The notes under the pieces are model-generated. The model was not told the origin of the DNA, did not search any database, and worked only from the letters and a program-made list of their open reading frames with translations. The translations under genes were made by a program, and so were the position numbers. Source: an uncultured Bacteroidales bacterium (lineage in GTDB: Bacteria; Bacteroidota; Bacteroidia; Bacteroidales; Paludibacteraceae). From it: a stretch of 13,753 nt of DNA. Positions 7,712-13,753 of this stretch are shown here, one piece after another; within the stretch, counting starts at the first letter, position 1; each line of letters starts with the position of its first letter. The stretch is taken from contig ONXE01000029.1 in NCBI GenBank assembly GCA_900321775.1, positions 1 to 13,753 on the forward strand. Direction: 5' to 3'.

Positions 7712-8424
7712 AGCATTAGCTGGTCAAACAGATATACCAGATTCTTTTGGTCGTCGGGAACAGCTACCATGAAGTTGTTCTCGTACGGCTCGTTGGTAAC
7801 CATCCCCACACGGAAGTCGGCGTCGGCAAACAGGCTGAGGTAACGCAAAGGCATGATATTGTTCATGTTGAGCGAGATGAGCAGGTCGAAATGTTCGCTG
7901 CGGAGGTCCTGCAGCTCGTAGTCTTTGGGTTTGCCCATCAGGTTGACGTCTTGTCTTCCCAGAATGCGGTAGTCGCGCAGAATGGCCGAGTTGACCTGTT
8001 TCTTATCCACAAATCCCCAAGCCGTAACGGTCTTGCCGTCGGACTGCAGTTCGCGCACCAGTTGCTTGATTTGGGAATTGCGTTCCAGTACATCACTTTC
8101 GAAGAGGATAAACACTTTCCGAATGTTCGCATAACTGGGAAACACGACCTGTGAGGGCAGGTTGTTGCGTTGTGCTCGACGAAAAACGCGCTCGCGCAGA
8201 CTATCCATAGTGCGTGCCAGAAATCCTTTCTGCTGCGTAGAATCGTCTTCTTGCGGTACATTGGCGGCGATAGTCGTGTCTTTGATGTCTTTTTTGACCG
8301 TAGGCATCGTGCCTTTCAGCTGAGCAGTTACGGTGCTGGCCGAAGTGGCGGACTGGTTTTCAGCCTGCACGCGGTCTGCTACGTCAACGTAGATTATATC
8401 TTCTTTCTCGTTCGTTTTGTCCAT
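7642..8424 (-). CDS. DUF6913-like conserved Bacteroidetes protein, function unknown
   Basis: 260 residues, cytoplasmic by appearance (no signal peptide or membrane segment). The N-terminal 70 or so residues are polar and rich in S, T, Q, A and D, probably disordered. A basic stretch (about 71-88, including RERVFRRAQRNN) leads into an ordered domain at about 95-243: IRKVFILFESDV, VTAWGFVDKK, NLMGKPKDYE and HFDLLISLNMNN. This matches what I know as DUF6913, a small Bacteroidetes family with a Rossmann-like alternation of strands and helices and no assigned function; the family number is from memory. The start codon lies 2 bp after the ligA stop, so translational coupling with ligA is likely. 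The last 22 codons overlap pssA antisense. The final 17 residues, beyond the recognisable domain, lie wholly in that overlap. Confidence 0.75.
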   Translation of the reverse strand: MDKTNEKEDIIYVDVADRVQAENQSATSASTVTAQLKGTMPTVKKDIKDTTIAANVPQEDDSTQQKGFLARTMDSLRERVFRRAQRNNLPSQVVFPSYANIRKVFILFESDVLERNSQIKQLVRELQSDGKTVTAWGFVDKKQVNSAILRDYRILGRQDVNLMGKPKDYELQDLRSEHFDLLISLNMNNIMPLRYLSLFADADFRVGMVTNEPYENNFMVAVPDDQKNLVYLFDQLMLYLRKINAASTYQTMQAQPANKI

Positions 8425-8426
8425 AA

Positions 8427-10502
8427 TCAGGGTTCTATCATCGCGAGGAATTCGTCCTCACTTAGAATCTGTACTCCCAATTTGCTGGCTTTCTCCAACT
8501 TGGCCGGGCCCATGTTTTCACCCGCCAGAATAAATGAAGTCTTGGCGCTCACGGAACTAACGTTTTTGCCGCCGTGGGCTTCTATCATCGTCTTGTATTC
8601 GTCGCGGCTGTGTAGTCGGAACACGCCCGAGACAACAATGCTCTTCCCATCCAGACTGTCCGACAGACGTTCCTGTGTTTCGTTGGTTTCCATCTGCAGT
8701 CCGGCTGCGCGCAGACGCTCGATGACGCTGAGGTTTTCGGCGTTTGACAGGTGCGCCACAATCGCTTTGGCGATTTCTTCACCCACGTCCTCTACCTGCG
8801 TCAGTTCTTCCTGCGAGGCGGCGCGAAGCAGGTCGATGGAAGGGTAGGCTTTGGCCAGTTTCTTGGCAGTGGTCTCACCCACAAAGCGGATGCCCATCGC
8901 AAAGAGTACGCGGCTCCAAGGCACCTGTTTGCTCTCCTCCAGTCCGCTCATCAGGCGCTCGGCCGACTTGTCGCCGAAGCCCGGCAAGGCCGCTATTTCC
9001 TCGCGTCGGAGGTCGTAGATGTCAGCGATGTTGCGCAGCCATCCTTTTTCGTAGAACAGGTCGATGGTCTCTGCTCCCAAGCCGTCGATGTTCATGGCCT
9101 TGCGCGAAACAAAATGCTCGATTTTGCCTTTCTGCTGTGGCGGACAGCCGCTTTCGTTGGGGCAACGCCATGCGGCTTCACCTTCGGTCCGAACCAAGGG
9201 GGCACCACATTCGGGGCATGTGCGTATAAAAGCGATTGGCCGCGCGTCGGCACTGCGTTTGGCAGGTTCTACGGCCGTTATCTTCGGGATGATTTCTCCG
9301 CCTTTTTCTACCCAGACGAAGTCGCCTTCATGCAGGTCCAGCGAGCGGATGAAGTCTTCGTTGTTAAGCGTGGCGCGTTTGACTATTGTACCGCTCAGCA
9401 GAATCGGTTCCATGTTGGCAACGGGTGTCACTGCGCCGGTTCTGCCCACTTGGTAACTCACGGAGTTGAGGCGCGTCAGTTGTTTTTCGGCGGCGAACTT
9501 AAACGCAATAGCCCAACGCGGAGTCTTGGCGGTATAGCCCAGCATCTCTTGTTGAGCCAGCGAGTTGACTTTCAGTACTACGCCGTCGGTCGCCACAGGC
9601 AGCGTCTTGCGCTGTTCGTCCCAGTAGTGGATATAATCCATCACCTCTTCCACCGAGTGGCAGACGCGAATGGCGTCGCTGATGTGAAAACCCATGTTGC
9701 GAGCCCTTTCGAGCCGCTCATAGTGTGTCGTACCGGGCAGGTTCTCGCCCAGAACATAATACAGATAAGCGTCCAATCCACGCTCACGGACAGTTTCGGG
9801 ATTAAGCAGTTTCAGTGTGCCGGAAGCGGCGTTTCTGGGGTTGGCGAATAGTGGTTCTTCGTCCGCCTCGCGCTGACGGTTGATGCGGTCAAAATTGGTC
9901 CAGGGCAGGAGCACTTCGCCGCGTATCTCAAACGTCGGAGGTAGTGTGTCTGGGGTGGGTGCAGGCAGAACCTGCGGGATAGTGGGAATGGTGCGGATAT
10001 TCTGCACTACGTCATCTCCGCGTACTCCGTCGCCACGCGTCACGGCGCGCACCAGGCGGCCACGCTCGTACCACAACGAGATGCTCAGTCCGTCGAACTT
10101 CAGCTCGCACACAATCTCCACGTTAGTCTGCCCCTCCAGCCCTTTATACACGCGGCGCAGCCAGTCGCGAATTTCCTCCTCGGAGTAGGTGTTCGCAAGG
10201 GACAACATCGGATACCTGTGCTGTACTTGCTCGAATCCGTCAGATATAGCTGTTTGTCCGTTTCCGGAAGGGATATCGCTTCCCACGTGTTGCGTGGGCG
10301 ACTTGGGATCAAACAGCTCCGGATGGCGACTCTCCAGCTCCTCCAGACGATGCATTTTCTCGTCGAACTCGCGGTCCGACATGACGGGAGCGGACAGAAC
10401 ATAGTAGTTGTAGTTCTGCTCCTCCAGTTCCTTCCTGAGCGCCAGTATTTCCTCGCGCTCCGATGGTTGCTCTATGTCGTCAAACAAACTGAGTTGCTGC
10501 AT
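8427..10502 (-). CDS. ligA: NAD-dependent DNA ligase LigA with an N-terminal clamp-binding-like motif
   Basis: 691 residues; seals nicks during replication and repair using NAD+. Domains run in canonical order. The Ia helical domain carries the NAD-binding pattern NYYVLSAPVMSDREFD (32-47). The adenylation domain has the AMP-accepting lysine in ELKFDG (K135), then TRGDG (155-159), EIRGE (192-196), DGVVLKVN (306-313) and WAIAFKF (330-336). An OB fold follows, then a four-cysteine zinc finger (C429, C432, C447, C453), helix-hairpin-helix repeats (about 460-600) and a C-terminal BRCT domain (about 616-690). All key residues are present, so it should be active. Compared with E. coli LigA it has about 11 extra residues at the front, containing QLSLF (residues 3-7). 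The start is supported by AAGGAGG just upstream and by the absence of another ATG before the conserved domain. It lies between a GT4 gene (89 bp upstream) and the DUF6913-like gene. Confidence 0.97.
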   Translation of the reverse strand: MQQLSLFDDIEQPSEREEILALRKELEEQNYNYYVLSAPVMSDREFDEKMHRLEELESRHPELFDPKSPTQHVGSDIPSGNGQTAISDGFEQVQHRYPMLSLANTYSEEEIRDWLRRVYKGLEGQTNVEIVCELKFDGLSISLWYERGRLVRAVTRGDGVRGDDVVQNIRTIPTIPQVLPAPTPDTLPPTFEIRGEVLLPWTNFDRINRQREADEEPLFANPRNAASGTLKLLNPETVRERGLDAYLYYVLGENLPGTTHYERLERARNMGFHISDAIRVCHSVEEVMDYIHYWDEQRKTLPVATDGVVLKVNSLAQQEMLGYTAKTPRWAIAFKFAAEKQLTRLNSVSYQVGRTGAVTPVANMEPILLSGTIVKRATLNNEDFIRSLDLHEGDFVWVEKGGEIIPKITAVEPAKRSADARPIAFIRTCPECGAPLVRTEGEAAWRCPNESGCPPQQKGKIEHFVSRKAMNIDGLGAETIDLFYEKGWLRNIADIYDLRREEIAALPGFGDKSAERLMSGLEESKQVPWSRVLFAMGIRFVGETTAKKLAKAYPSIDLLRAASQEELTQVEDVGEEIAKAIVAHLSNAENLSVIERLRAAGLQMETNETQERLSDSLDGKSIVVSGVFRLHSRDEYKTMIEAHGGKNVSSVSAKTSFILAGENMGPAKLEKASKLGVQILSEDEFLAMIEP

Positions 10503-10505
10503 CTT

Positions 10506-10512
10506 CCTCCTT
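10506..10512 (-). promoter_or_regulatory. Strong Shine-Dalgarno-like sequence before ligA
   Basis: On the minus strand the bases before the ligA ATG read AAGGAGG-AAG-ATG, a near-perfect anti-16S match 3 nt from the start codon. Such sequences are uncommon in Bacteroidetes, where most genes lack a Shine-Dalgarno, and the spacing is shorter than the usual 5-9 nt. It supports the chosen start, but its use is uncertain. Confidence 0.5.
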
Positions 10513-10531
10513 AACCTGTAACCTGTAACCC
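10511..10531. repeat. Heptameric (T/G)TAACC(T/C) repeat in the ligA leader
   Basis: Three consecutive 7-bp units, TTAACCT, GTAACCT and GTAACCC, lie immediately upstream of ligA and overlap the Shine-Dalgarno-like bases. They are diverged relatives of the perfect TTAACCC array that begins 33 bp away. Confidence 0.7.
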
Positions 10532-10559
10532 GGAGCGTCCTCCGCCTAGAAGGGTTCTA
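10531..10559 (-). other. Two small hairpins in the gap between the glycosyltransferase gene and ligA
   Basis: Between the two heptamer arrays there are two short perfect inverted repeats. CGGAG (10531-10535) pairs with CTCCG (10540-10544) over a 4-nt loop, and TAGAA (10547-10551) pairs with TTCTA (10555-10559) over a 3-nt loop. Neither has a run of T after it on the minus strand, so they are not convincing terminators; they may fold in the leader between the two cistrons. Confidence 0.4.
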
Positions 10560-10563
10560 ATCT

Positions 10564-10598
10564 TTAACCCTTAACCCTTAACCCTTAACCCTTAACCC
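10564..10598. repeat. Perfect TTAACCC x5 tandem array reaching into the glycosyltransferase stop codon
   Basis: Five exact copies of TTAACCC occupy 10564-10598. The last copy includes the TAA stop (complement of 10592-10594) and all of one plus part of another of the final sense codons of the convergently read glycosyltransferase gene. On the coding (minus) strand the array reads GGGTTAA repeated. Each unit carries a TAA, but in shifting frames. Confidence 0.92.
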
Positions 10599-11764
10599 TT
10601 CCCTCTCACCGCTTCTTCAAACATCTCGATAAGCTGCTTCGCGCTCTCTTTGATGTCGTATTGTTTCATGGATTCAACATACTTGAATCCCATCTCCCAG
10701 CGCTCTTGCGGGTGGCTGAGCCAATAATCGATACGTTTAGCCAACGCCTCGGGGTTCTGCTTGGGGAACTTGCTTCGGCGATCCAGCGCAAACTGCGGAG
10801 TGCCGGTGTGGCGGCCAACTGCTATCACGGGTACGACGGCCTGTTGCATCGCTTCCATGATACTCAGACCCTCCACCTCGATGGTAGCGCAGTGAATAGC
10901 CAAATCGGCATGTGCAGCCAGGTCGCGCAATTCTTCGTGCGTGTGGAATTGGAACACCGGTTCGTACTTGAGTACGCCTTCTTTCATCAGCCTGTCAGCC
11001 ATTCGTTTGAGGGCTTTGGCACGCGGTCCCTGACCCGCAAAATGCAGTTGGATGCGTTTGTTGAAACGGCTGTAACGCATTGCTTCCAGCAGGGTGGGTT
11101 GGTCTTTCTCTACGGAGAAGCGGCCGATGTACAACACATTCAGCGGACGGTTTTCGTCCAGGTAGTTTTCCGGAGGCGTCAGCGGGCGCGTACACGCTTC
11201 GGGGATGACACCGTTGGAGATGACCTTGAAGTTGGCGTTGATATGATAACGCATCAGGCGGTCATATACGTTCTCCGTCGGGCACTGAATCCAGTCGCAG
11301 TATTTATAGACGCGTTGCTTCCAGTATTTCAGCATCAGTTTGCTGATGTGACGGTTTTGAATGCCTATCTGATAAAGGATATTCTCCGGATGGATGTGAT
11401 AGGTGGCGGTGATGGGTTTGCCCAGCCGTTTGGCTATCAGGACGACCCTGTGATGAAGCGGGAAGAACTCTTCTACGTGCACCACGTCGGCCCAGCGAAT
11501 AGCCTCCTCCATCACCTGCAAGTCTTTTTTGGTATAACTGCGGGCGAAGCAGAACCCGTTGTGGTCGATGATAGGCTGGAAGATGGGGAACTTGAACAGT
11601 TCCAACTTGTATTCCGGTTCCGGACCGTTGGGTTCGGGGTTGGCGCCCGACAAGACGCGCACCTCCTGTCCGGCCAGTCTCAGTTCTTTGATGGTACGTC
11701 GGGCCGAGACGGACATGCCGTTGCCCTTGACATAAAGGTTACTGATTACAAATAATATCTTCAT
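10592..11764 (-). CDS. GT4-family glycosyltransferase
   Basis: 390 residues, with the two-Rossmann GT-B fold of CAZy family GT4. The N-terminal half starts MKILFVISNLYVKGNGMSVS, with the glycine-rich acceptor-side loop at about 14-17, and contains TATYHIHPENI (119-129). The C-terminal half holds the donor-binding part: NVLYIGRFSVEKDQPTLLEA (209-228), HFAGQGP (241-247) and the retaining-transferase E-x7-E motif, E296 to E304 in IEVEGLSIMEAM. It therefore uses a nucleotide sugar with retention of configuration. There is no signal peptide or membrane helix; such enzymes often work at the inner membrane face on lipids or polysaccharide precursors. The GMSVSARRTIKEL start is reminiscent of diacylglycerol glycosyltransferase-like members, but donor and acceptor cannot be assigned. 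It has its own promoter upstream and is the first gene of a probable operon with ligA. Its stop codon lies inside a heptamer repeat. Confidence 0.88.
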   Translation of the reverse strand: MKILFVISNLYVKGNGMSVSARRTIKELRLAGQEVRVLSGANPEPNGPEPEYKLELFKFPIFQPIIDHNGFCFARSYTKKDLQVMEEAIRWADVVHVEEFFPLHHRVVLIAKRLGKPITATYHIHPENILYQIGIQNRHISKLMLKYWKQRVYKYCDWIQCPTENVYDRLMRYHINANFKVISNGVIPEACTRPLTPPENYLDENRPLNVLYIGRFSVEKDQPTLLEAMRYSRFNKRIQLHFAGQGPRAKALKRMADRLMKEGVLKYEPVFQFHTHEELRDLAAHADLAIHCATIEVEGLSIMEAMQQAVVPVIAVGRHTGTPQFALDRRSKFPKQNPEALAKRIDYWLSHPQERWEMGFKYVESMKQYDIKESAKQLIEMFEEAVRGKG

Positions 11765-11803
11765 GTGTGTGTTATTTTTTCTGTGTGCATACTATTGCGA
11801 GTG

Positions 11804-11835
11804 CAAAGGTACTGCTTTTTTTTGACATATGCAAG
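11804..11835 (-). promoter_or_regulatory. Bacteroidetes-type promoter for the glycosyltransferase-ligA operon
   Basis: Read on the minus strand, CTTG (complement of 11832-11835) is followed after exactly 20 nt by TACCTTTG (complement of 11804-11811). TAnnTTTG is the -7 element recognised by the Bacteroidetes primary sigma factor, with a -33 TTTG about 19-21 nt upstream; here the -33 has one mismatch (CTTG). The glycosyltransferase ATG is 39 nt downstream. Confidence 0.78.
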
Positions 11836-12012
11836 GATTTTGGCAAAAAATGTGCAGTTTTTTCAACAATTCAAAGAATACTTGCCTCCGCAGCGGTAAA
11901 TATCGGGTAGGATTTTTGGCGAATGCAGGGAACATAAAAGTGCGGTAAGAGCGGTGTTCGAAAGGAAAAAATCAGTTTTTGGGAGCGTTTTATGAAAAAA
12001 AATGGCAAAAGG

Positions 12013-12044
12013 CTTGCGTATGTCGATTTTTTTTTGTAACTTTG
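12013..12044 (+). promoter_or_regulatory. Bacteroidetes-type promoter for the DUF4301 gene
   Basis: CTTG (12013-12016) is followed after 20 nt by TAACTTTG (12037-12044), an exact TAnnTTTG -7 element. The DUF4301 ATG is 37 nt downstream. Spacing and the CTTG variant of the -33 element are identical to those of the divergent promoter. A small imperfect palindrome TGATT-TAT-AATCA (12055-12067) lies just downstream. Confidence 0.8.
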
Positions 12045-12081
12045 CGCCAAAATGTGATTTATAATCAACACACGTTATAAT

Positions 12082-13509
12082 ATGTTTACAGAAAAGGATT
12101 TGCAGCAACTCGCGGAGCGCGGGATTAGTAAAGAAAAAGCAACAGCGCAAATGCAGTGTTTCAAGACGGGCTTCCCCGCATTGAATATTGTGGCTGCCAG
12201 TGCGTTAGGTAAAGGAATCATGAAGCCGAAACCGGCGGAAGAAGAAGCCTATCTTAAGGAATGGGAGACGTACCTTCAGGGCGATCACACAATACTGAAG
12301 TTCGTGCCTGCGTCCGGTGCGGCCAGCCGTATGTTCAAGGACTTGTTCGAGTATCTGGAGACCGGCAAAGAGACTCCCTTCATTGAGAAGTTTCTGGGTA
12401 ACCTGGAGTATTTCGCATTCTATCCCGAGTTGATTCGTCTGGCAGGTGTTGATGCAGAGGGACAGAAGATAGTGGACACGTTGCTTAACAAGATGAACTA
12501 TGGCAAGTTGCCCAAGGGCCTGTTGCTGTTCCACAGCTATCCTGACGGTGCTCGCACTCCGGCTTTGGAGCATATGGTGGAAGGTGCGTTGTATGCGCAG
12601 AACGCCAAGAAAGAGGTGAATCTGCATTTCACCGTGTCGCACGAGCACGTGGCGCTGTTCGAGAAACATATTAAAGAGCACGTGCGCACGTACGAAGACA
12701 AGTACGGTGTGAAATATACCATCTCGTTCTCGGAGCAAAAGCCCAGCACCGACACGCTGGCAGCAGACAAGCAGGGCAATCCTTTCCGCACGTCAGACGG
12801 CAAGTTGCTGTTCCGTCCGGGTGGTCACGGAGCGCTCATCGAGAATTTGGGCGAGCAGGATGCAGATATCGTGTTTGTTAAGAACATTGACAACGTTGTG
12901 CCTGACCGTCTGAAAGACCCGACAGTTCGCTATAAACGGTTGTTGGCAGGTATTCTGGTGAGCAAGCAGGCCAAGGCATTCCGTTACTTGCGCGAGTTGG
13001 ATTTGGGAATGGCCAACCTGAAGGATATCAAGAATTTCCTGAACAAGGAGTTGTCTCTTGAATTGGGCTCGTACACCTCCGAAAGTATGCGTGCTGCGCT
13101 GAACAGGCCTATTCGCGTGTGCGGAATGGTAAAGAATGAAGGCGAGCCGGGTGGCGGTCCGTTCCTGGTGAAAGAGGAGGACGGGCGCATTCAGAACCAG
13201 ATTTTGGAGTCCAGCCAGATTGAGGATAAGAAACTGATGGCCCAGGCTACGCATTTCAATCCCGTGGATCTGGTGTGCGGCATCCGCGACTATCAAGGCA
13301 ACAAGTTTGATTTGCCGAAGTTTGTGGACCCGAAGACCGGCTTCATCTCTCAGAAGTCGAAGGACGGCAAGGAACTGCAGGCGCTGGAGTTGCCGGGTCT
13401 GTGGAACGGCGCAATGGCTAACTGGAACACCATCTTCGTGGAAGTGCCAATTGAGACCTTCAATCCGGTGAAGACAGTGAATGATCTGCTTCGTGAACAA
13501 CATCAGTAA
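12082..13509 (+). CDS. DUF4301 family protein, possible nucleotidyltransferase fold
   Basis: 475 residues, cytoplasmic by appearance. It matches the Bacteroidetes family DUF4301, which has no experimentally assigned function that I know of. Conserved-looking blocks are FVPASGAASRMFKDLFEYL (74-92), LLFHSYPDGARTPALEHM (148-165), DGKLLFRPGGHGALIENL (239-256), DIVFVKNIDNVVPD (262-275) and VCGMVKNEGEPGGGPFLVKE (346-365). These recall nucleotide-sugar pyrophosphorylases: a small-residue loop with SRM, a PGGHG loop, and a KNIDN block at the place where UDP-sugar pyrophosphorylases have their NIDN sequence. That link is inference from motif resemblance, not a proven homology. The ATG 12082 start fits the 37-nt leader after a clear promoter. 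The next gene starts 82 bp downstream with no visible promoter, so cotranscription is likely. Length is near the family norm. Confidence 0.88.
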   Translation: MFTEKDLQQLAERGISKEKATAQMQCFKTGFPALNIVAASALGKGIMKPKPAEEEAYLKEWETYLQGDHTILKFVPASGAASRMFKDLFEYLETGKETPFIEKFLGNLEYFAFYPELIRLAGVDAEGQKIVDTLLNKMNYGKLPKGLLLFHSYPDGARTPALEHMVEGALYAQNAKKEVNLHFTVSHEHVALFEKHIKEHVRTYEDKYGVKYTISFSEQKPSTDTLAADKQGNPFRTSDGKLLFRPGGHGALIENLGEQDADIVFVKNIDNVVPDRLKDPTVRYKRLLAGILVSKQAKAFRYLRELDLGMANLKDIKNFLNKELSLELGSYTSESMRAALNRPIRVCGMVKNEGEPGGGPFLVKEEDGRIQNQILESSQIEDKKLMAQATHFNPVDLVCGIRDYQGNKFDLPKFVDPKTGFISQKSKDGKELQALELPGLWNGAMANWNTIFVEVPIETFNPVKTVNDLLREQHQ

Positions 13510-13510
13510 T

Positions 13511-13545
13511 AATTATTAATTATTAATTGTTAATTGTAAATTGGT
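13511..13545. repeat. Heptameric AATTNNT repeat after the DUF4301 gene
   Basis: Five consecutive 7-bp units: AATTATT, AATTATT, AATTGTT, AATTGTA and AATTGGT. The array starts one base after the base following the DUF4301 stop codon and contains the same 12-mer (13532-13543) as the repeat upstream of pssA. Confidence 0.75.
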
Positions 13546-13567
13546 TGTCGGTAAGTAGATATTAATA

Positions 13568-13584
13568 ATTTAAAATTTAAAATT
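13568..13584. repeat. Short ATTTAAA heptamer repeat before the nucleosidase-like gene
   Basis: Two perfect copies of ATTTAAA (13568-13574, 13575-13581) plus ATT, ending seven bases before the next start codon. It is short and very AT-rich, so chance is possible. Confidence 0.5.
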
Positions 13585-13591
13585 AACTCCT

Positions 13592-13753
13592 ATGATAGTA
13601 ATAGCTGAAGAAGGCGAGCGGGGACTCGTGGAGAAATGGTTTCCCGGACAGGAAGTGCTGGTGACAGGCGTGGGTGCGTTGAACATCATGCGCAGCCTGA
13701 GGAACGTGCCCCTCACGACTCCTATCATCAACGTCGGCTATGTGGGCTCGGCT
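13592..13753 (+). CDS. Nucleosidase / nucleoside phosphorylase-like protein (partial, 5' end only)
   Basis: 54 codons from ATG 13592 run open to the window edge. The start MIVIAEEGERGLVEKWF, the TGVGALNIMRSL block and the ending IINVGYVGSA match the N-terminal Rossmann-like part of the purine nucleoside phosphorylase / 5'-methylthioadenosine-S-adenosylhomocysteine nucleosidase superfamily. There, the glycine of the TGVG-type loop and the NVG-x-x-GS segment line the phosphate or nucleoside pocket. This would act in purine or S-adenosylmethionine by-product salvage. Which member it is cannot be decided without the rest. It is likely cotranscribed with the DUF4301 gene. Confidence 0.7.
   Translation, partial: MIVIAEEGERGLVEKWFPGQEVLVTGVGALNIMRSLRNVPLTTPIINVGYVGSA

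Larger units (their letters stand above)
11765..12081. other. 317-bp divergent intergenic region
   Basis: This AT-rich spacer separates the minus-strand glycosyltransferase gene from the plus-strand DUF4301 gene. It contains one recognisable Bacteroidetes-type promoter for each direction, several T or A runs, and no convincing gene. Between the two promoters (about 11836-12012) I see no repeat, RNA gene or clear operator. Confidence 0.7.

Noticed and set aside
7720..7750. Possible terminator for pssA: CTGGT ... ACCAG followed by ATTCTTTTGG
   Set aside because: Only a 5-bp stem with an 11-nt loop and an interrupted T run, inside the coding sequence of the convergent gene; too weak to call.
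8751..9851. Long open frame on the plus strand opposite ligA (366 codons)
   Set aside because: The opposite strand encodes every conserved ligase motif; the plus-strand translation has no domain pattern.
10564..10598. Telomere or chromosome-end sequence
   Set aside because: The five-copy TTAACCC array is internal, flanked by intact genes on both sides, and far too short to be a chromosome end.
10564..10598. CRISPR array
   Set aside because: The units are 7 bp with no spacers; no direct repeats of CRISPR size occur anywhere in the window.
10661..11755. Long open frame on the plus strand opposite the glycosyltransferase (364 codons)
   Set aside because: Mirror of the GT4 coding sequence, with no start signals or recognised family.
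12055..12067. TGATT-TAT-AATCA palindrome as an operator
   Set aside because: Only five base pairs in AT-rich DNA, with no second copy in the window; mentioned as context only.
11863..12150. Minus-strand open frame in the divergent spacer (95 codons)
   Set aside because: It runs across the DUF4301 promoter and start codon, is compositionally biased by T-rich sequence and matches nothing known.

Overview
The window looks like a piece of a Bacteroidales chromosome (Bacteroides/Prevotella/Paraprevotella-like). Support comes from a SusC/SusD outer-membrane nutrient-uptake pair, lipoproteins with a typical cysteine lipobox, two families largely confined to Bacteroidetes (DUF4301 and a DUF6913-like protein), and two promoters with the Bacteroidetes -7 element TAnnTTTG. 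I see no phage, insertion sequence, CRISPR array, rRNA or tRNA. Species cannot be fixed from the sequence alone.

Region 1 (1-3158, + strand) is the distal end of a starch-type Sus locus: the last 61 residues of a SusC TonB-dependent porin, a full SusD lipoprotein that strongly resembles the starch SusD of B. thetaiotaomicron, and a SusE-like surface lipoprotein (bacterial Ig-like domain plus two CBM-like beta-sandwich repeats). A strong rho-independent terminator closes it.

Region 2 (3188-7711, + strand) holds three closely spaced genes. They encode a secreted phosphodiester glycosidase (NAGPA/DUF2233) with Ig-like modules and a conserved-looking C-terminal tail, an AmpG-type MFS permease, and PssA (phosphatidylserine synthase). 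The glycosidase and permease plausibly work together on a phosphodiester-linked sugar; pssA is housekeeping.

Region 3 (7642-11764, - strand) is a probable operon transcribed in the order GT4 glycosyltransferase, NAD-dependent DNA ligase ligA, DUF6913-like protein. The last of these overlaps the end of pssA tail-to-tail by 70 bp. The ligase carries a short N-terminal extension containing QLSLF, a textbook sliding-clamp-binding pentapeptide; I consider this the most interesting point in the window.

Region 4 (12082-13753, + strand) is a DUF4301 protein with sequence hints of a nucleotide-sugar pyrophosphorylase fold, followed by the first 54 residues of a nucleosidase/nucleoside phosphorylase-like gene that runs off the window. 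Regions 3 and 4 are driven from a 317-bp divergent spacer with two promoters of the same architecture (CTTG-N20-TAnnTTTG).

A recurring oddity is that several intergenic gaps carry different tandem repeats with the same 7-bp period (upstream of pssA, upstream of ligA, and two after the DUF4301 gene); an 11-bp repeat sits at the end of the glycosidase gene.
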